From Chitinophaga pinensis (GTDB taxonomy: Bacteria; Bacteroidota; Bacteroidia; B-17B0; Aurantibacillaceae): DNA of 64,000 nucleotides. The stretch lies in NCBI GenBank assembly GCA_945860225.1, contig CAMAPT010000001.1, forward strand, positions 79,078 to 143,077, read 5' to 3'. Positions 31,201 to 39,088 of the stretch are shown here, piece after piece (within the stretch, counting starts at the first letter, position 1; each line of letters starts with the position of its first letter). Position numbers and translations under genes: made by a program. The notes under the pieces were generated by a model. The model saw only the letters and a program-made list of their open reading frames with translations. It made no database searches and was not told the DNA's origin.

Positions 31201-33178
31201 TAAATAACGTGGTTGTTTTGGTAAATGTACACCCAGATGCGTCCTCTAATTTTACGGTATAGGTTCCCGCCGATAATAAAGAATTTGGAGATGTTTTGGC
31301 TATTCCATTAACAGAATATGTATAAGGTGCTGTGCCACCTACCGGACTTGAAAACGCTAATTCTCCATTATCATTTGTACACGTGGCATGCGTAGGAGTT
31401 AATGAAAAATCGGTTGGACCAGATGAATTGGTTAATGTTTCAACTGCGGTAAACTTACAGCCAAAATTATTCGTCAATGTTACTGTAAAGGTGCCAGGAC
31501 CCAAACCTGTAACAATTTGACCAGTTAAAGTTCCCGAACTAGAAGCAAAATTAGTGACCGTTTGTCCCAAACCTGAAGTGTTACTGATAGATAAAACTCC
31601 ATTGGTTTTACCACAAGCTGGGTTAGTGGCTGTTAAAATAGCCGATGGATTAGGAAAAACACTAACAGTAGCTACTGCCGAAGAAGACGGCATAAGTGGA
31701 CAAACGCTTGGCGTAAGAACAGTGTACGTATAAGTATAAACACCTTCAACCGAATGACTAAACACACCTAAATAGCCGCTAGATAGGGACGGATTGGGAG
31801 GTGTCCAAGTTCCAGATGGATCTTTAGCATTTAATACATTATATAAGGTTGGAGTAGAAGCCGCACTGCATAGGGTATAAGTGGCATTTGTACCCGCCGG
31901 ATTGGGAGGTAGAGAAACGGTTACAACCGCAGATGTAAATGTATTACAAGCTGAATTACTTACTTTATAAGTATAAGAACCACTAGCCGTTGGAGTAATA
32001 ACTCCCATATATCCCCCACTTAAACCAACAGTTGGTGACCAAGTACCTGAAGTAGACCCCGCATTGAGTAATGGAAATAAACTATAAGTAGAACCTGCGC
32101 ATATAGATACATTGGTGCCAGTGCCTGCTGGTTTTGGTAAAACCGATACAGTGACTACCGCAGAAGATGTTGGGCAGGCTCCACTGGCTGGTATATTATA
32201 TGTATAAGAATAAGCACCTGTATTGGTAGTTGTAAATACTCCCCTATAACCTCCCGTTAGAGTTGGGGAACCTGCGGCAGCAACCCAAGTAGCAGTTGTA
32301 TTTGAAGTAACACTATTGACTAAACTATAAGTCGTTGGGCCACATATTGTAACAGTAGTACTTGGACCGGCCGTTACACAGGAAGGAAGACAAGATGTAA
32401 TGTTACCAGCTGAACAGGTTGCCTTTACGAAAGAATTAGTTAAAACACGATTAAAAACAACTCTTGCAAATTTATAGTTAGCAGTGGTGTTTGATGTTGG
32501 AGGTAAAGGACTTGCTAAAGTACCTTCCCAATTACAAATTCTTCTTCTAGTAGAAGTATTGGATAATGTATTATGTTTAAAAACAGGATAAGCTAAATTA
32601 CTTCCAGCCGAATTTGTAGCATTAGTTTTTCTTTGAATATAAATAATCAAGCTATTATTTCCCGAATAATTATAAGGAATATCTAAATTATTTAATGTAG
32701 ACGCTATACATTCACCACTTCCTGGATCTTTAACAGTTAATGTTCCATTAGAAATAACCTTCACAACATTTGTAACATCTGTAGGTGTTGAGGCTGAAGC
32801 AGTCCAAGTTTCTACCGCTGGGCGATTGTCATTAGGAAATTGGCTACCAGTATATTCATACATCCAAATATCTACATTATTAAAATAATAAGTATATCCA
32901 GCATAAGTTGTGTTTGTTCCAATTATCCAAGTTAAATCATAAATAGTATTAGCCCCACCTGCCTCAGAGGCTAAGTACAAATTAGCTCCCCACCCTATTC
33001 CTTTTCCACTAGTCCCTGAATTAGGATGTATAAGGAACTGTGCAGCAAATCCATTTGTAGGTGGACAAGTACTTGACACTGGATCAATTAACGAAACATC
33101 CTTGTAGTTCTGAGCAAATGACACTTTCTGAGCAAAAAAGAGAAATATCAACAATAAAAATAATGGCTTTAATTTCAT
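25256..33178 (-). CDS. giant SprB-repeat adhesin, T9SS type B sorting domain
   Basis: About 2640 residues from the ATG giving MKLKPLFLLLIFLFFAQKVS; an ATG at 33211 adds 11 residues. After the signal peptide comes a region of about 230 residues with no named domain. Three 'GTWSP...GSYTY' Ig-like repeats follow, then roughly 19 SprB-type repeats of about 80 residues, each beginning near 'VTCFGKNDGAA' and closing with 'AGTYTVTVTDANGC'-like strands. Two PKD domains follow (the last with YYWDFGDG), and then the C-terminal type B sorting domain (IPNSFTPDGNGLNETF, IFDRWGENIF, GTYIYKI). SprB of Flavobacterium is a cell-surface gliding adhesin; here motility or attachment is inferred. It is monocistronic and terminated just downstream. 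Confidence 0.9.
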   Translation of the reverse strand: MKLKPLFLLLIFLFFAQKVSFAQNYKDVSLIDPVSSTCPPTNGFAAQFLIHPNSGTSGKGIGWGANLYLASEAGGANTIYDLTWIIGTNTTYAGYTYYFNNVDIWMYEYTGSQFPNDNRPAVETWTASASTPTDVTNVVKVISNGTLTVKDPGSGECIASTLNNLDIPYNYSGNNSLIIYIQRKTNATNSAGSNLAYPVFKHNTLSNTSTRRRICNWEGTLASPLPPTSNTTANYKFARVVFNRVLTNSFVKATCSAGNITSCLPSCVTAGPSTTVTICGPTTYSLVNSVTSNTTATWVAAAGSPTLTGGYRGVFTTTNTGAYSYTYNIPASGACPTSSAVVTVSVLPKPAGTGTNVSICAGSTYSLFPLLNAGSTSGTWSPTVGLSGGYMGVITPTASGSYTYKVSNSACNTFTSAVVTVSLPPNPAGTNATYTLCSAASTPTLYNVLNAKDPSGTWTPPNPSLSSGYLGVFSHSVEGVYTYTYTVLTPSVCPLMPSSSAVATVSVFPNPSAILTATNPACGKTNGVLSISNTSGLGQTVTNFASSSGTLTGQIVTGLGPGTFTVTLTNNFGCKFTAVETLTNSSGPTDFSLTPTHATCTNDNGELAFSSPVGGTAPYTYSVNGIAKTSPNSLLSAGTYTVKLEDASGCTFTKTTTLFNRKPTAIAGTTSSASCASPDGSYTITSVTDNGLSVSNYSFTMDGGTATTNTVFTNLASGIHTLSVINASATACPYTTTISIGTRNTMTVTTINVKDAACGLSNGSATVAAVSGGVAPYQYSYNGGNYYTTTADTAKLPVGNYTVFVKDNNACASTGTFTIKNTGTFTANIVSTSSVTCHGGANGSFTLNSSSSAGAGTITYSMVIGGVANTRTATVGSAVSFTNVSAGTYNVFVIEDQSGCSVPLSVSVSQPTAALSVLGIGGDTFTTTCHPDNVGSNANLILTTFSVTGSGANTYSYNINGGTIAGVSGGTLQINSGQFQTSNVFSGVPVGDYVLRVDGLGCLTTATTMIHVVSPPTIALSSSTLTAKCTPSASGGATITATGGNGGYTYAWTPSGQTSSVLSNVAAGTYTVLVKDSKSCEQNRIVSINSHSTGVAVITSSTAVTCKGSSTGKLSADMQANSGGTAPFTYLWSPGGQTIKDAVNLSAGNYTCTITDFNGCPAVVTTTLSEATASLTVPAANAGSNPVKCHGGNGGTIFAIADGGVKKQVPPFYDYQWTTTRNGAVVNLGTVATISNTNIIAGTYTCTITDSTKCTFTQTISVSEPLPIALTSSVTPAGCNQADGVVSYTASGGTPNYYYSFEGAAFSSSITSTQSLTVGSYSITVKDDNACEETFKVTVGNPNSPVLSVASQSNISCFGKNDGVISLSVAPTTNTYSYAWSASSTQSTSIGTNLPGGIITVTVTDVASTCKSVGTYTINEPAKLEVMITGTVNPKCYGDKNGFGYASAQGGTPSYTYAWTTNTLTVVNAGNIPVSSGTVGAGIHYVTVTDAHQCVTTQSMELINPDPVSVSITTQSVTCYGLATASAVATATNGTTPYTYSWISGLLPSAVNSATLSNVKAGTYTITATDKNGCIGQNQSIILEPVKLTGTIASTGSVTCNAGNNGYIDVTPGGGTGAYTYTWLPNGGNSPIAQNLTAGNYTLTIGDANGCKEKVTANVAQPAALTTSVSIVSNVKCKGDCDAIANIAYSGGTGTPQFTWLPGLQTGNFVNNLCAGVHTVMISTNTGSCSSYITINITDPPAVLTLTTNVSNANCQQADGSASVLTGGGVAPYTYLWSNGSTTANMNNVKANTYTVAVTDARGCTKVVPASINDIQGPKIVVVDTIHVTCFGKNDGAATVTVTPGASPPPFNISWSDGHRTLNVTDFTSGLKILTLVDQVGCKATAAVDIREPKKLISTILTPTNVTCFGGSDGAAEVLVADGTAPYTFSWTPSGQVSQLAINIPADTHTAIVKDKNGCISSTTIKINQPTELRLISPIISNITCFGKDDGFIVAPFQGGNQPYTYNWSPGTFVNANTISGLPPSTYSLNLVDSKNCHKDTTFLIIEPSLLTSTYVSKPATCGLANGSATINISGGTPTFSVYWNLPGLPTGSVAINMPPGNNWTANIRDSKGCLATQTLNIAKPPVPIILSTSATDPTCFGGADGTMSVTFGSGTAPYSVIWPSPLSQTVTPNTFTEQVSGVVAGTHNVTVQDVYGCQAVKPILVSQPSEVTLIVTQDTKICYGRSIQISANASGGSTPYTYIWNPNTYTGTGPHSVSPKTVASYSVMAMDSKGCTSTSAQKVITIDVSAPLEALGNSVTICHAKSAILTPSISSLGNGGPYTYVGYPSGVITYTGTALIAQTTNTLGVTVTDGCTIPNSMAIFTIVTNPLPTANFVANKLEACVPSAIDFSVTSTSAGAFTYTWTTDNNELMGNTSSTTYTFTSPGSYLVNLGLTNSVTGCLNNITKSNYILINDKPKALFTANPEETSVLDPIVNFINKSQDAVSYYWDFGDGFAIPSTNTSTLTNSTHVYSEVGEYKVHLVATSAKGCKDTANFVLEIKPDFVIYIPNSFTPDGNGLNETFQPVGIGIDEENYRMDIFDRWGENIFSSVKFREGWDGKVKGGKIAPQGTYIYKILVVDYKGNKHPYIGHINVMSEN

Positions 33179-33304
33179 AGACTTAAAAATAGATTTATAT
33201 AGAGAATGCATAATTTTCGTTAAATTAAAATACCCGGTAAATTTATACCTATAAAACTTTTTTTCACAGTTTTTTAATAATTGATGATAAGTATTCGCTC
33301 ATTT

Positions 33305-33352
33305 GAGGGAGGATAAGGAATCCCTCCCGGTCTCCCGGAAGGGGAGGAGATT
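33305..33352. repeat. GC-rich dispersed intergenic repeat, copy A
   Basis: An island of G/C runs in otherwise AT-rich intergenic DNA (the 33212-33446 gap). Its reverse complement (CTCCTCCCC, GGGAG, CGGGAGGG in order) aligns with the start of the island at 55957-56029. It lies upstream of the adhesin gene and downstream of the PspC gene. Nothing else is visible in this gap. Confidence 0.6.
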
Positions 33353-33446
33353 ATACTAAACTTTAATAAATAAATTAACTTATTTTCTAGACTAGCCAAC
33401 TTTCAAATCTTCTAAATTTAGTGACTTTCAGGGAATTAAGAGATTC

Positions 33447-33677
33447 TTACAAGTCCCACACACTTTTACGACGGAAATGTTTAGGTTTAAAACTTTCCTT
33501 ATGCTCGAGGATAAAAGCCATCATAAAATAGACAATAATAGGAGAACCGAAAGTAAAAAAAGATAAATAAATAAAATACATACGAATATGCGTGGTTTTG
33601 ATGCCTAGCTTTTTGCCCCACCATTCGCAAACACCAAAAGCTTGTTGTTCAAACCAATATTTAATTTTATCTATCAT
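33447..33677 (-). CDS. small PspC domain membrane protein
   Basis: A 76-residue protein of the PspC family in its minimal Bacteroidota form. An N-terminal amphipathic part leads to EQQAFGVCEWWGKKLGIKT (residues 10-28), a hydrophobic helix with FIYLSFFTFGSPIIVYFMMA follows (about 35-54), and the tail is basic and ends SVWDL. PspC proteins in other phyla sense envelope stress; no psp partner genes are present here. A promoter box lies 5 bases before the ATG. Confidence 0.75.
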   Translation of the reverse strand: MIDKIKYWFEQQAFGVCEWWGKKLGIKTTHIRMYFIYLSFFTFGSPIIVYFMMAFILEHKESFKPKHFRRKSVWDL

Positions 33678-33682
33678 TTACA

Positions 33683-33690
33683 CAAAGATA
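33683..33690 (-). promoter_or_regulatory. -7 promoter box for the PspC gene (leaderless spacing)
   Basis: The minus strand reads TATCTTTG, an exact TAnnTTTG match, ending 5 bases before the ATG at 33677. The expected transcription start falls on or next to the start codon. Confidence 0.55.
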
Positions 33691-33714
33691 AAAAATACCT
33701 GATTGTATTTTGGA

Positions 33715-34992
33715 TTAACATGAGCTTTTTAATAAAAACTCTCCTACATGACATTTAAGACAAGCTTTATTCGAGCATAAATGGTCAAATAAATGAATTT
33801 GAGCCTGACTTTCGAGTGCATTTTCGGTTTTAATACCTAATGAGGAAAATTCTTTGGTTTTAGAATTGACTTCAGGCGGTAATTGAGCCAATAAATCCAA
33901 AGCATAATCAATAAAATGCTCATTAGAATAATGCTGACTCATAAAAAAAAGATAAGGTATGATGGTGTTGATGATAATCAAATGACTAGCAGTTTTTCCG
34001 AGATGCTTATGACTGTGCCCTGATGTTTTATCAAACAGATAATGTTCTCTCCAATAAGAGTTTATTTCAACATTAAAAAAATCTTCAATCGATTGCAATT
34101 TGGGCTGTTGCTCCAATAAGTGATACAAAGATTGTTGTTTAACGATTAAAGAGGCTAACTGAGCTATACGAATAGTCGGAAAATTACTAGGACGCGTTTT
34201 TGAAAATTTCCAAATTTCTTTTTTTAAAGGAATCAGCTGATGCTTGTGCTTCAAAAATTCAAATTCATTTTGCAATTTTTTCGGATAGCTATCTTCAAAT
34301 AATTCATCCAAAAAACCAGCTACACCAAATAATAAAGCTTCGACCTGAATCGAATTATCGGCATATTTTTTCAGAACTGAATATGGCAGAGATTTACCCA
34401 ACATTTCAAATGCATCGTGATTGATTTTAAATCCAAAATTTCTACATAACAATAAATAAAGCGCGTCTTCGTAACTTTGCTGACAATAGAGATACAAATG
34501 TTCTATGTAATTTGTCTTTTGCTCAAGCCGGCTGATTGCCATACGATCCATCCAGGATTTCCATAAGATATCCGGTACTGAAGAAATTGCTTTTCCGCAA
34601 GGAACAGAATACCTAGATGATTCAAGAGACTTATAAGTATGTATTAAAGACGGATTAAGGTAATTTTTCAATTCTAAAACGCTCACATTAAACTGCTGAT
34701 TTTGAAATAATTCCACATCATTTTCATAAACAACATGTAAAATAAGATTATCGTAAGCCTTATTGTTTTGATGACTATGTTTTAACCAATCAGATGTTTT
34801 AACATGTAATTCTACATTACCCGCTAAAAGAATATCATTGATTCTTACTTTTGAATTAAAAAAATCAGGGCCGGAATCCTGATTGTGTTCTCCTACAGAA
34901 ACTATTTCAATATCCTCTGATTGGGAACCTTTAAAACGGGTTTGTCCTAATAGTTTGTTTTTCCAAATAACATGAAGAAGTGTCTCATTCAT
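33715..34992 (-). CDS. DUF2851 family protein
   Basis: A 425-residue cytosolic protein recognised as DUF2851 from its N-terminal LLHVIWKNKLL, from VGEHNQDSGPDFFNSKVRIN (about residues 32-51), and from GNVELHVKTSDWLKHSHQ (about 59-76). These carry conserved Asp/Glu/His/Lys reminiscent of a PD-(D/E)XK-like active site (inference). The C-terminus has helical repeats and a 'CSNKACLKCHVGEFLL' cluster (Cys-x4-Cys-x2-Cys-His), which could bind metal. The function is unknown. It ends 37 bases before pspC and lies just downstream of the cytochrome c gene (11 bases), so it is probably in that operon. Confidence 0.8.
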   Translation of the reverse strand: MNETLLHVIWKNKLLGQTRFKGSQSEDIEIVSVGEHNQDSGPDFFNSKVRINDILLAGNVELHVKTSDWLKHSHQNNKAYDNLILHVVYENDVELFQNQQFNVSVLELKNYLNPSLIHTYKSLESSRYSVPCGKAISSVPDILWKSWMDRMAISRLEQKTNYIEHLYLYCQQSYEDALYLLLCRNFGFKINHDAFEMLGKSLPYSVLKKYADNSIQVEALLFGVAGFLDELFEDSYPKKLQNEFEFLKHKHQLIPLKKEIWKFSKTRPSNFPTIRIAQLASLIVKQQSLYHLLEQQPKLQSIEDFFNVEINSYWREHYLFDKTSGHSHKHLGKTASHLIIINTIIPYLFFMSQHYSNEHFIDYALDLLAQLPPEVNSKTKEFSSLGIKTENALESQAQIHLFDHLCSNKACLKCHVGEFLLKSSC

Positions 34993-35003
34993 ATTTTAAT
35001 AGA

Positions 35004-35429
35004 CTATTTACCCACAGGCTGAGTTGCTTTAATGGCAAAAATATATTTGGTTAAAGCCTCTTTTTGAGAAGCTGTGAGTCTAGATCTCATAGACATATCA
35101 TCTATAATATATGGCCAGTTTACTTCAGAAATTCTATAAATGCTTTTAGTTCCATGACAATTTGTGCATGTTCCAGTATATATGCCATACCCCTCTGTTA
35201 ATTGTTGCAGAGTCGCATCAGGATATTTTTCTTTAACGGCAGTTGCTTGTTCTTGACCTGGAGCAAAAACTCCGTTTTTTGATTTAACGGCTTCGCTTAC
35301 CGGTATCTCCTCTATAACTTCGGGTTTTGAAATAGTTACCTTTGAGGTGGTTTCTGTTTTTTTAGTTGTGTGGCAAGAAACCATCATGCAAACTGCTATC
35401 GAGAGAGATGTAAGTCTAAAAAAATTCAT
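35004..35429 (-). CDS. c-type cytochrome lipoprotein
   Basis: A 141-residue protein with a lipobox ending MVSC (Cys19), a Thr/Lys-rich linker of about 50 residues, and a small cytochrome c domain. The heme motif is CTNCH (Cys88, Cys91, His92), with a likely axial Met in DDMSMRSRL. The domain is short (about 65 residues), as in minimal class I cytochromes. It should sit on a membrane facing the periplasm and pass electrons, but the partner is unknown. It lies between the sigma-54 activator and DUF2851 genes in the same direction. Confidence 0.8.
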   Translation of the reverse strand: MNFFRLTSLSIAVCMMVSCHTTKKTETTSKVTISKPEVIEEIPVSEAVKSKNGVFAPGQEQATAVKEKYPDATLQQLTEGYGIYTGTCTNCHGTKSIYRISEVNWPYIIDDMSMRSRLTASQKEALTKYIFAIKATQPVGK

Positions 35430-35477
35430 AAGTAATAATTTTAATAATCAATAAAATAGCTAAAGTAATTAATTCAT

Positions 35478-36734
35478 TTAATCGACAATCTTGTATTCAT
35501 TAATTTTTCTGTACAGTGTTCTTTCACTAATACCTAATTCTTGAGAAGCATATTTACGTTTTCCTTTATGTTTTTTCAATGCTTTTTTTATCATGTCGAT
35601 TTCTTTATCCTGAAGTGATAAAGACTCTTCTAAAACAATTGGCTGAGTAAATCCATCTTGTGTTTCTTTAACAATAATGGGATTATGAATCTGAATTTCG
35701 CCAGAGGATGCTACTACAGGAAAATGGTGTTCGGTATTATAAAGTCTGTCGATAGTTTGTAAATCATCAGAAGGTAAATTACCGAGTGTATTTCCACCGA
35801 CTTTAACAATATCATGTACTACCTTTTTCAAATCATTTAAATCCTTTTTCATATCGAACAACACTTTGTATAACAAATCACGCTCGTTCATTTCGTTTGC
35901 AGCACCTGACTGTCCAGACAAATTGGTGGTTATAGCAGGAAGTGTATTAGTATGATAATTAGGCAAATATTGAAGTAAACTATTTAATGTGATTTCTCTT
36001 TCTTTTTCGATAATCGAAATCTGTTCGGTAATGTTTTTTAACTGTCGAATATTTCCAGGCCAGTAGTAATTAATCAGCGCCTGTTCGGCCTCTGGAGATA
36101 ATTTAACAGCCGGCATTCTATATTTAGTAGCAAAATCGCTAGAAAATTTTCTAAACAACAAATAGATGTCATCTTTGCGCTCGCGCAGAGGTGGTAAATT
36201 AATAGGAACTGTGTTTAATCGGTAATATAAATCTTCTCGAAATTTTCCTTTTTCAATAGCTAAATTAAAATTAATATTAGTAGCTGCTACAACCCTTACA
36301 TTTGTTTTCTGAACCTTACTACTCCCTACTCTAATGTACTCGCCTGATTCTAATACTCTGAGCAAACGAGCTTGAGTTGTTAGCGGTAATTCACCCACTT
36401 CATCCAAAAAAATAGTTCCTCCGTCTGCTACCTCAAAATAGCCTTTACGAGCTTCATGCGCACCGGTAAACGATCCTTTTTCATGACCAAACAATTCACT
36501 ATCTATGGTTCCTTCCGGAATAGCTCCACAGTTAACAGCAATGTATTGGCCGTGCTTACGAGAACTGTTTTGATGAATAATTTGTGGAAAAACTTCTTTA
36601 CCAGTACCACTTTCTCCATTGATCAAAACATTCAAATCAGTAGGAGCAACCTGTCTCGCAATTTCAATAGATCTTTCGAGCAACGGATTATTTCCTATTA
36701 TTCCAAATCGTAGTTTAATATCTTGTAGGGTCAT
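35478..36734 (-). CDS. sigma-54-dependent transcriptional activator (AAA+ plus Fis-type HTH)
   Basis: About 418 residues from the ATG giving MTLQDIKLRFGIIGN; three further codons upstream also offer an ATG. The AAA+ domain starts almost at once: Walker A GESGTGKE (about 40-47), the sigma-54 contact motif GSFTGA (about 87-92, usual form GAFTGA), Walker B GGTIFLDEVGEL and the arginine finger region REDLYYRLNTVPI. The C-terminal Fis helix-turn-helix is KYASQELGISERTLYRKIN. There is no receiver or other sensory domain. The region between AAA+ and HTH is about 120 residues of unknown fold. It lies downstream of miaB, with an S23-like gene between. Confidence 0.9.
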   Translation of the reverse strand: MTLQDIKLRFGIIGNNPLLERSIEIARQVAPTDLNVLINGESGTGKEVFPQIIHQNSSRKHGQYIAVNCGAIPEGTIDSELFGHEKGSFTGAHEARKGYFEVADGGTIFLDEVGELPLTTQARLLRVLESGEYIRVGSSKVQKTNVRVVAATNINFNLAIEKGKFREDLYYRLNTVPINLPPLRERKDDIYLLFRKFSSDFATKYRMPAVKLSPEAEQALINYYWPGNIRQLKNITEQISIIEKEREITLNSLLQYLPNYHTNTLPAITTNLSGQSGAANEMNERDLLYKVLFDMKKDLNDLKKVVHDIVKVGGNTLGNLPSDDLQTIDRLYNTEHHFPVVASSGEIQIHNPIIVKETQDGFTQPIVLEESLSLQDKEIDMIKKALKKHKGKRKYASQELGISERTLYRKINEYKIVD

Positions 36735-36818
36735 AATAAACAATTTGATTTAAGGGATTAAGAGATTAAAGAGACTTTATATACATTTAAAGACTTAAAA
36801 TGGCTCTATTGTATGTGA

Positions 36819-37184
36819 TTATTTTTTTGTTAATATTATATCTCTAAAATTTGAGATTTGTTTTTGTAATACTTCAACTTTATTTAAAATATTCTGTAAT
36901 TCTATTTCATTCCCATATTTTCTTCTCTCACATATCAATAACTGAGTTTCCATTTCATAAGATGACGTTAAAGCTGTAGTTAAAAATTCAGCAAAATGGA
37001 CATTAGTTCTTTTGCCTGATCCTTCTGATATATTTGATGGGATAGATACTGCACATTTTTCGAGCTGATTAACTAAATTATATTTTTCTTTATCAGGTAA
37101 TGTTTCAGTGTATTTATAAACAATATCACACAAATTCATTGCGTCCGTCCAAATAGTCAACTTTTTAAAATTATGTTTAATCAT
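36819..37184 (-). CDS. four-helix bundle protein (S23/Avd-like)
   Basis: A 121-residue protein of the four-helix bundle family (TIGR02436-like) that includes 23S rRNA intervening-sequence proteins and the Avd factor of diversity-generating retroelements. The signature FKKLTIWTDAMNLCDIVYKY lies at residues 6-25 and QLEKCAVSIPSNISEGSGKR at 40-59. It sits alone between miaB and the sigma-54 activator gene, with no reverse transcriptase or rRNA gene nearby. Both flanking gaps (36744-36818 and 37185-37331) hold short related 'AAGAGATTAAA' and 'TAAGGGATT' words. Its function here is unknown. Confidence 0.85.
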   Translation of the reverse strand: MIKHNFKKLTIWTDAMNLCDIVYKYTETLPDKEKYNLVNQLEKCAVSIPSNISEGSGKRTNVHFAEFLTTALTSSYEMETQLLICERRKYGNEIELQNILNKVEVLQKQISNFRDIILTKK

Positions 37185-37331
37185 TTCAATCTCATTTCAT
37201 TTTTTTAACCAATAATTAATGAGTTTATGAGCTACTTTTTAACCATGTTATTTAATTCCTCCAGTCCCTGAAATCCCTTATGTCCATTTAATCTCTTCAG
37301 TCAATTTTAATCCATGTAGGTCTTTCTGTCA

Positions 37332-38765
37332 CTAAACACACTCCCCTATCAAAGTTCCGCTTGTACAGCTAGTTACTAAAACATTAACATAATCACCTTT
37401 TTTTAAATTGCCTTTAGGAAAAACGACAATCGTATTTTGCGAATTTCGACCGCTCATCATCTCTATTGATTTTTTAGAGACATTTTCAACTAGTACCCTA
37501 AAAACCTTACCCAATCCTTCTTTCGTTCTAATTTCGCTATGTTTCCTCTGTAAATCAACAATTTCAGTCAATCGTCTGCTTTTTATTTCACTCGGCACAT
37601 CATCTTCATATTTACGTTCGGCCAATGTTTTAGGGCGTTCGCTATAAGAAAACATATATGCAAATTCGTATTTAACTTCTTCCATCAACGATAAAGTATC
37701 CTGATGTTGCGCCTCTGTTTCACCACAAAAACCAGTAATAATATCAGTACTGATAGAAGCATCAGGCAAAATCCGTCGAATGGCTGCTATCCTATCCAAA
37801 TACCACTCTCTCGTGTAACCACGATTCATTTTTTCTAATACATCGCTATTACCACTCTGTACAGGTAAATGAATGCATTTGCAAATATTGTCATATTTAG
37901 CCATTGTGTACAATACATCATCTCCCATATCTTTTGGATGAGAGGTGGAATAACGAACTCTTAAATCCGGATTAATGAGCGCTACCATCTCCAACAATTG
38001 AGCAAAGGTGGTAGAAATGGCTCTTTGTTCATCCGTTAAATTTTCCTTTTTCAAACCGCCGCCACTCCACAAATACGAATTCACATTTTGACCTAATAAA
38101 GTCACTTCTCTATACCCTTTATCAAATGCCTCTCTGCACTCACGAACAATCGTTTCGGGCTCCCTACTTCTTTCTCTCCCTCTAGTAAATGGAACCACAC
38201 AAAAGCTGCACATATTATCACACCCTCGCATGATACTAACAAATGCGCTTACGCCATTATGGTCTAACCTAACCGGAGAAATATCTGCATATGTTTCCTC
38301 TTTGCTTAAAATAACATTAATAGCTTGTTGGCCATCTTCTGCCACAGCAATTAAATTAGGCAAATCTCTATAAGCATCAGGCCCCACAACCATATCAACT
38401 AATTTTTCCTGTTCCAAAAATTGATGTTTCAATCTTTCTGCCATACAACCAAGAACGCCAATCAACACATCCTTATTTTTTCTCTTAACTTTTTTGTAAT
38501 CATATAATCGCTGACGTACACGAGATTCGGCATTTTCTCGTATAGCACAAGTATTTACAAAAATTAAATCCGCTTCTTTATAGTCAGTTGTGGTCGTGTA
38601 GCCTTTATCAATTAGAATGGAAGCCACAATCTCACTGTCAGCAAAATTCATCTGACACCCATAACTTTCCAAAAACAACTTTTTTCCATTCGAAGGCAAA
38701 GTTTCTGAGCTTTTTATTTCGAGAGCTTCACCTTGCTTAGATTCATCTATTATTTTGTTCTCCAT
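37332..38765 (-). CDS. miaB: tRNA-2-methylthio-N6-dimethylallyladenosine synthase MiaB
   Basis: A 477-residue radical SAM methylthiotransferase. The N-terminal UPF0004 domain carries the first cluster ligands Cys37 (YGCQMN), Cys73 (VNTCAIREN) and Cys107 (LGCMAE). The radical SAM domain has Cys182, Cys186 and Cys189 in [25 protein letters not shown] domain ends the protein (about 410-477). It adds the 2-methylthio group to i6A37 of tRNAs. It is divergent from topA and has its own promoter box. Confidence 0.95.
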   Translation of the reverse strand: MENKIIDESKQGEALEIKSSETLPSNGKKLFLESYGCQMNFADSEIVASILIDKGYTTTTDYKEADLIFVNTCAIRENAESRVRQRLYDYKKVKRKNKDVLIGVLGCMAERLKHQFLEQEKLVDMVVGPDAYRDLPNLIAVAEDGQQAINVILSKEETYADISPVRLDHNGVSAFVSIMRGCDNMCSFCVVPFTRGRERSREPETIVRECREAFDKGYREVTLLGQNVNSYLWSGGGLKKENLTDEQRAISTTFAQLLEMVALINPDLRVRYSTSHPKDMGDDVLYTMAKYDNICKCIHLPVQSGNSDVLEKMNRGYTREWYLDRIAAIRRILPDASISTDIITGFCGETEAQHQDTLSLMEEVKYEFAYMFSYSERPKTLAERKYEDDVPSEIKSRRLTEIVDLQRKHSEIRTKEGLGKVFRVLVENVSKKSIEMMSGRNSQNTIVVFPKGNLKKGDYVNVLVTSCTSGTLIGECV

Positions 38766-39088
38766 GTTTTACAATAAGTGTGCAAAGATAAAGCTTTGTT
38801 CTGACATTTTGACACATTAACCATTTTTCACATTTTTAATTTATCAAACACCTATATCAACACAAAAAATTGATTATCAGTTGTTTAAAAAACAAATTGA
38901 TACCATTATTTAAATACCATGAAAGTTAAATACAATAAAAATTAGGTTTATTCAATTTTAATTTTTTTCCTTTGCAAACTTTTTTTTGTGCTTAGAACAT
39001 ATTTTTAGCGATTAAAATCATCACTTTTATATTAAAAAAAGCCGTAAAATTGAAAATTTAAAATAATAGAATACAATATATAATAGGT
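38766..39088. other. divergent intergenic region between miaB and topA
   Basis: 323 bases without a gene. It holds the miaB promoter box at 38783-38790. An imperfect candidate for topA is TTCCTTTG at 38967-38974 (one mismatch to TAnnTTTG), which would give a leader of over 100 bases. A small palindrome, TTGTTT-AAA-AAACAA, is near 38880. I see no RNA gene or conserved element. Confidence 0.4.
38783..38790 (-). promoter_or_regulatory. -7 promoter box for miaB
   Basis: The minus strand reads TATCTTTG followed by CAC, an exact TAnnTTTG match. It ends 17 bases before the ATG at 38765, giving a leader of roughly 12 bases. Confidence 0.55.

Noticed and set aside
26070-31520. Several 60-90 codon frames within the adhesin gene on both strands
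   Set aside because: They are shadows of the repeat-rich coding sequence; no independent promoter or domain is seen.
27000-31700. Regularly spaced similar DNA segments that could suggest a CRISPR or satellite array
   Set aside because: The periodicity (about 240-250 bases) comes from protein-level SprB repeats; the DNA repeats are imperfect and in one open frame.
36819-37184. Diversity-generating retroelement, prompted by the Avd-like gene
   Set aside because: No reverse transcriptase, template repeat or variable-repeat gene is present in the window.
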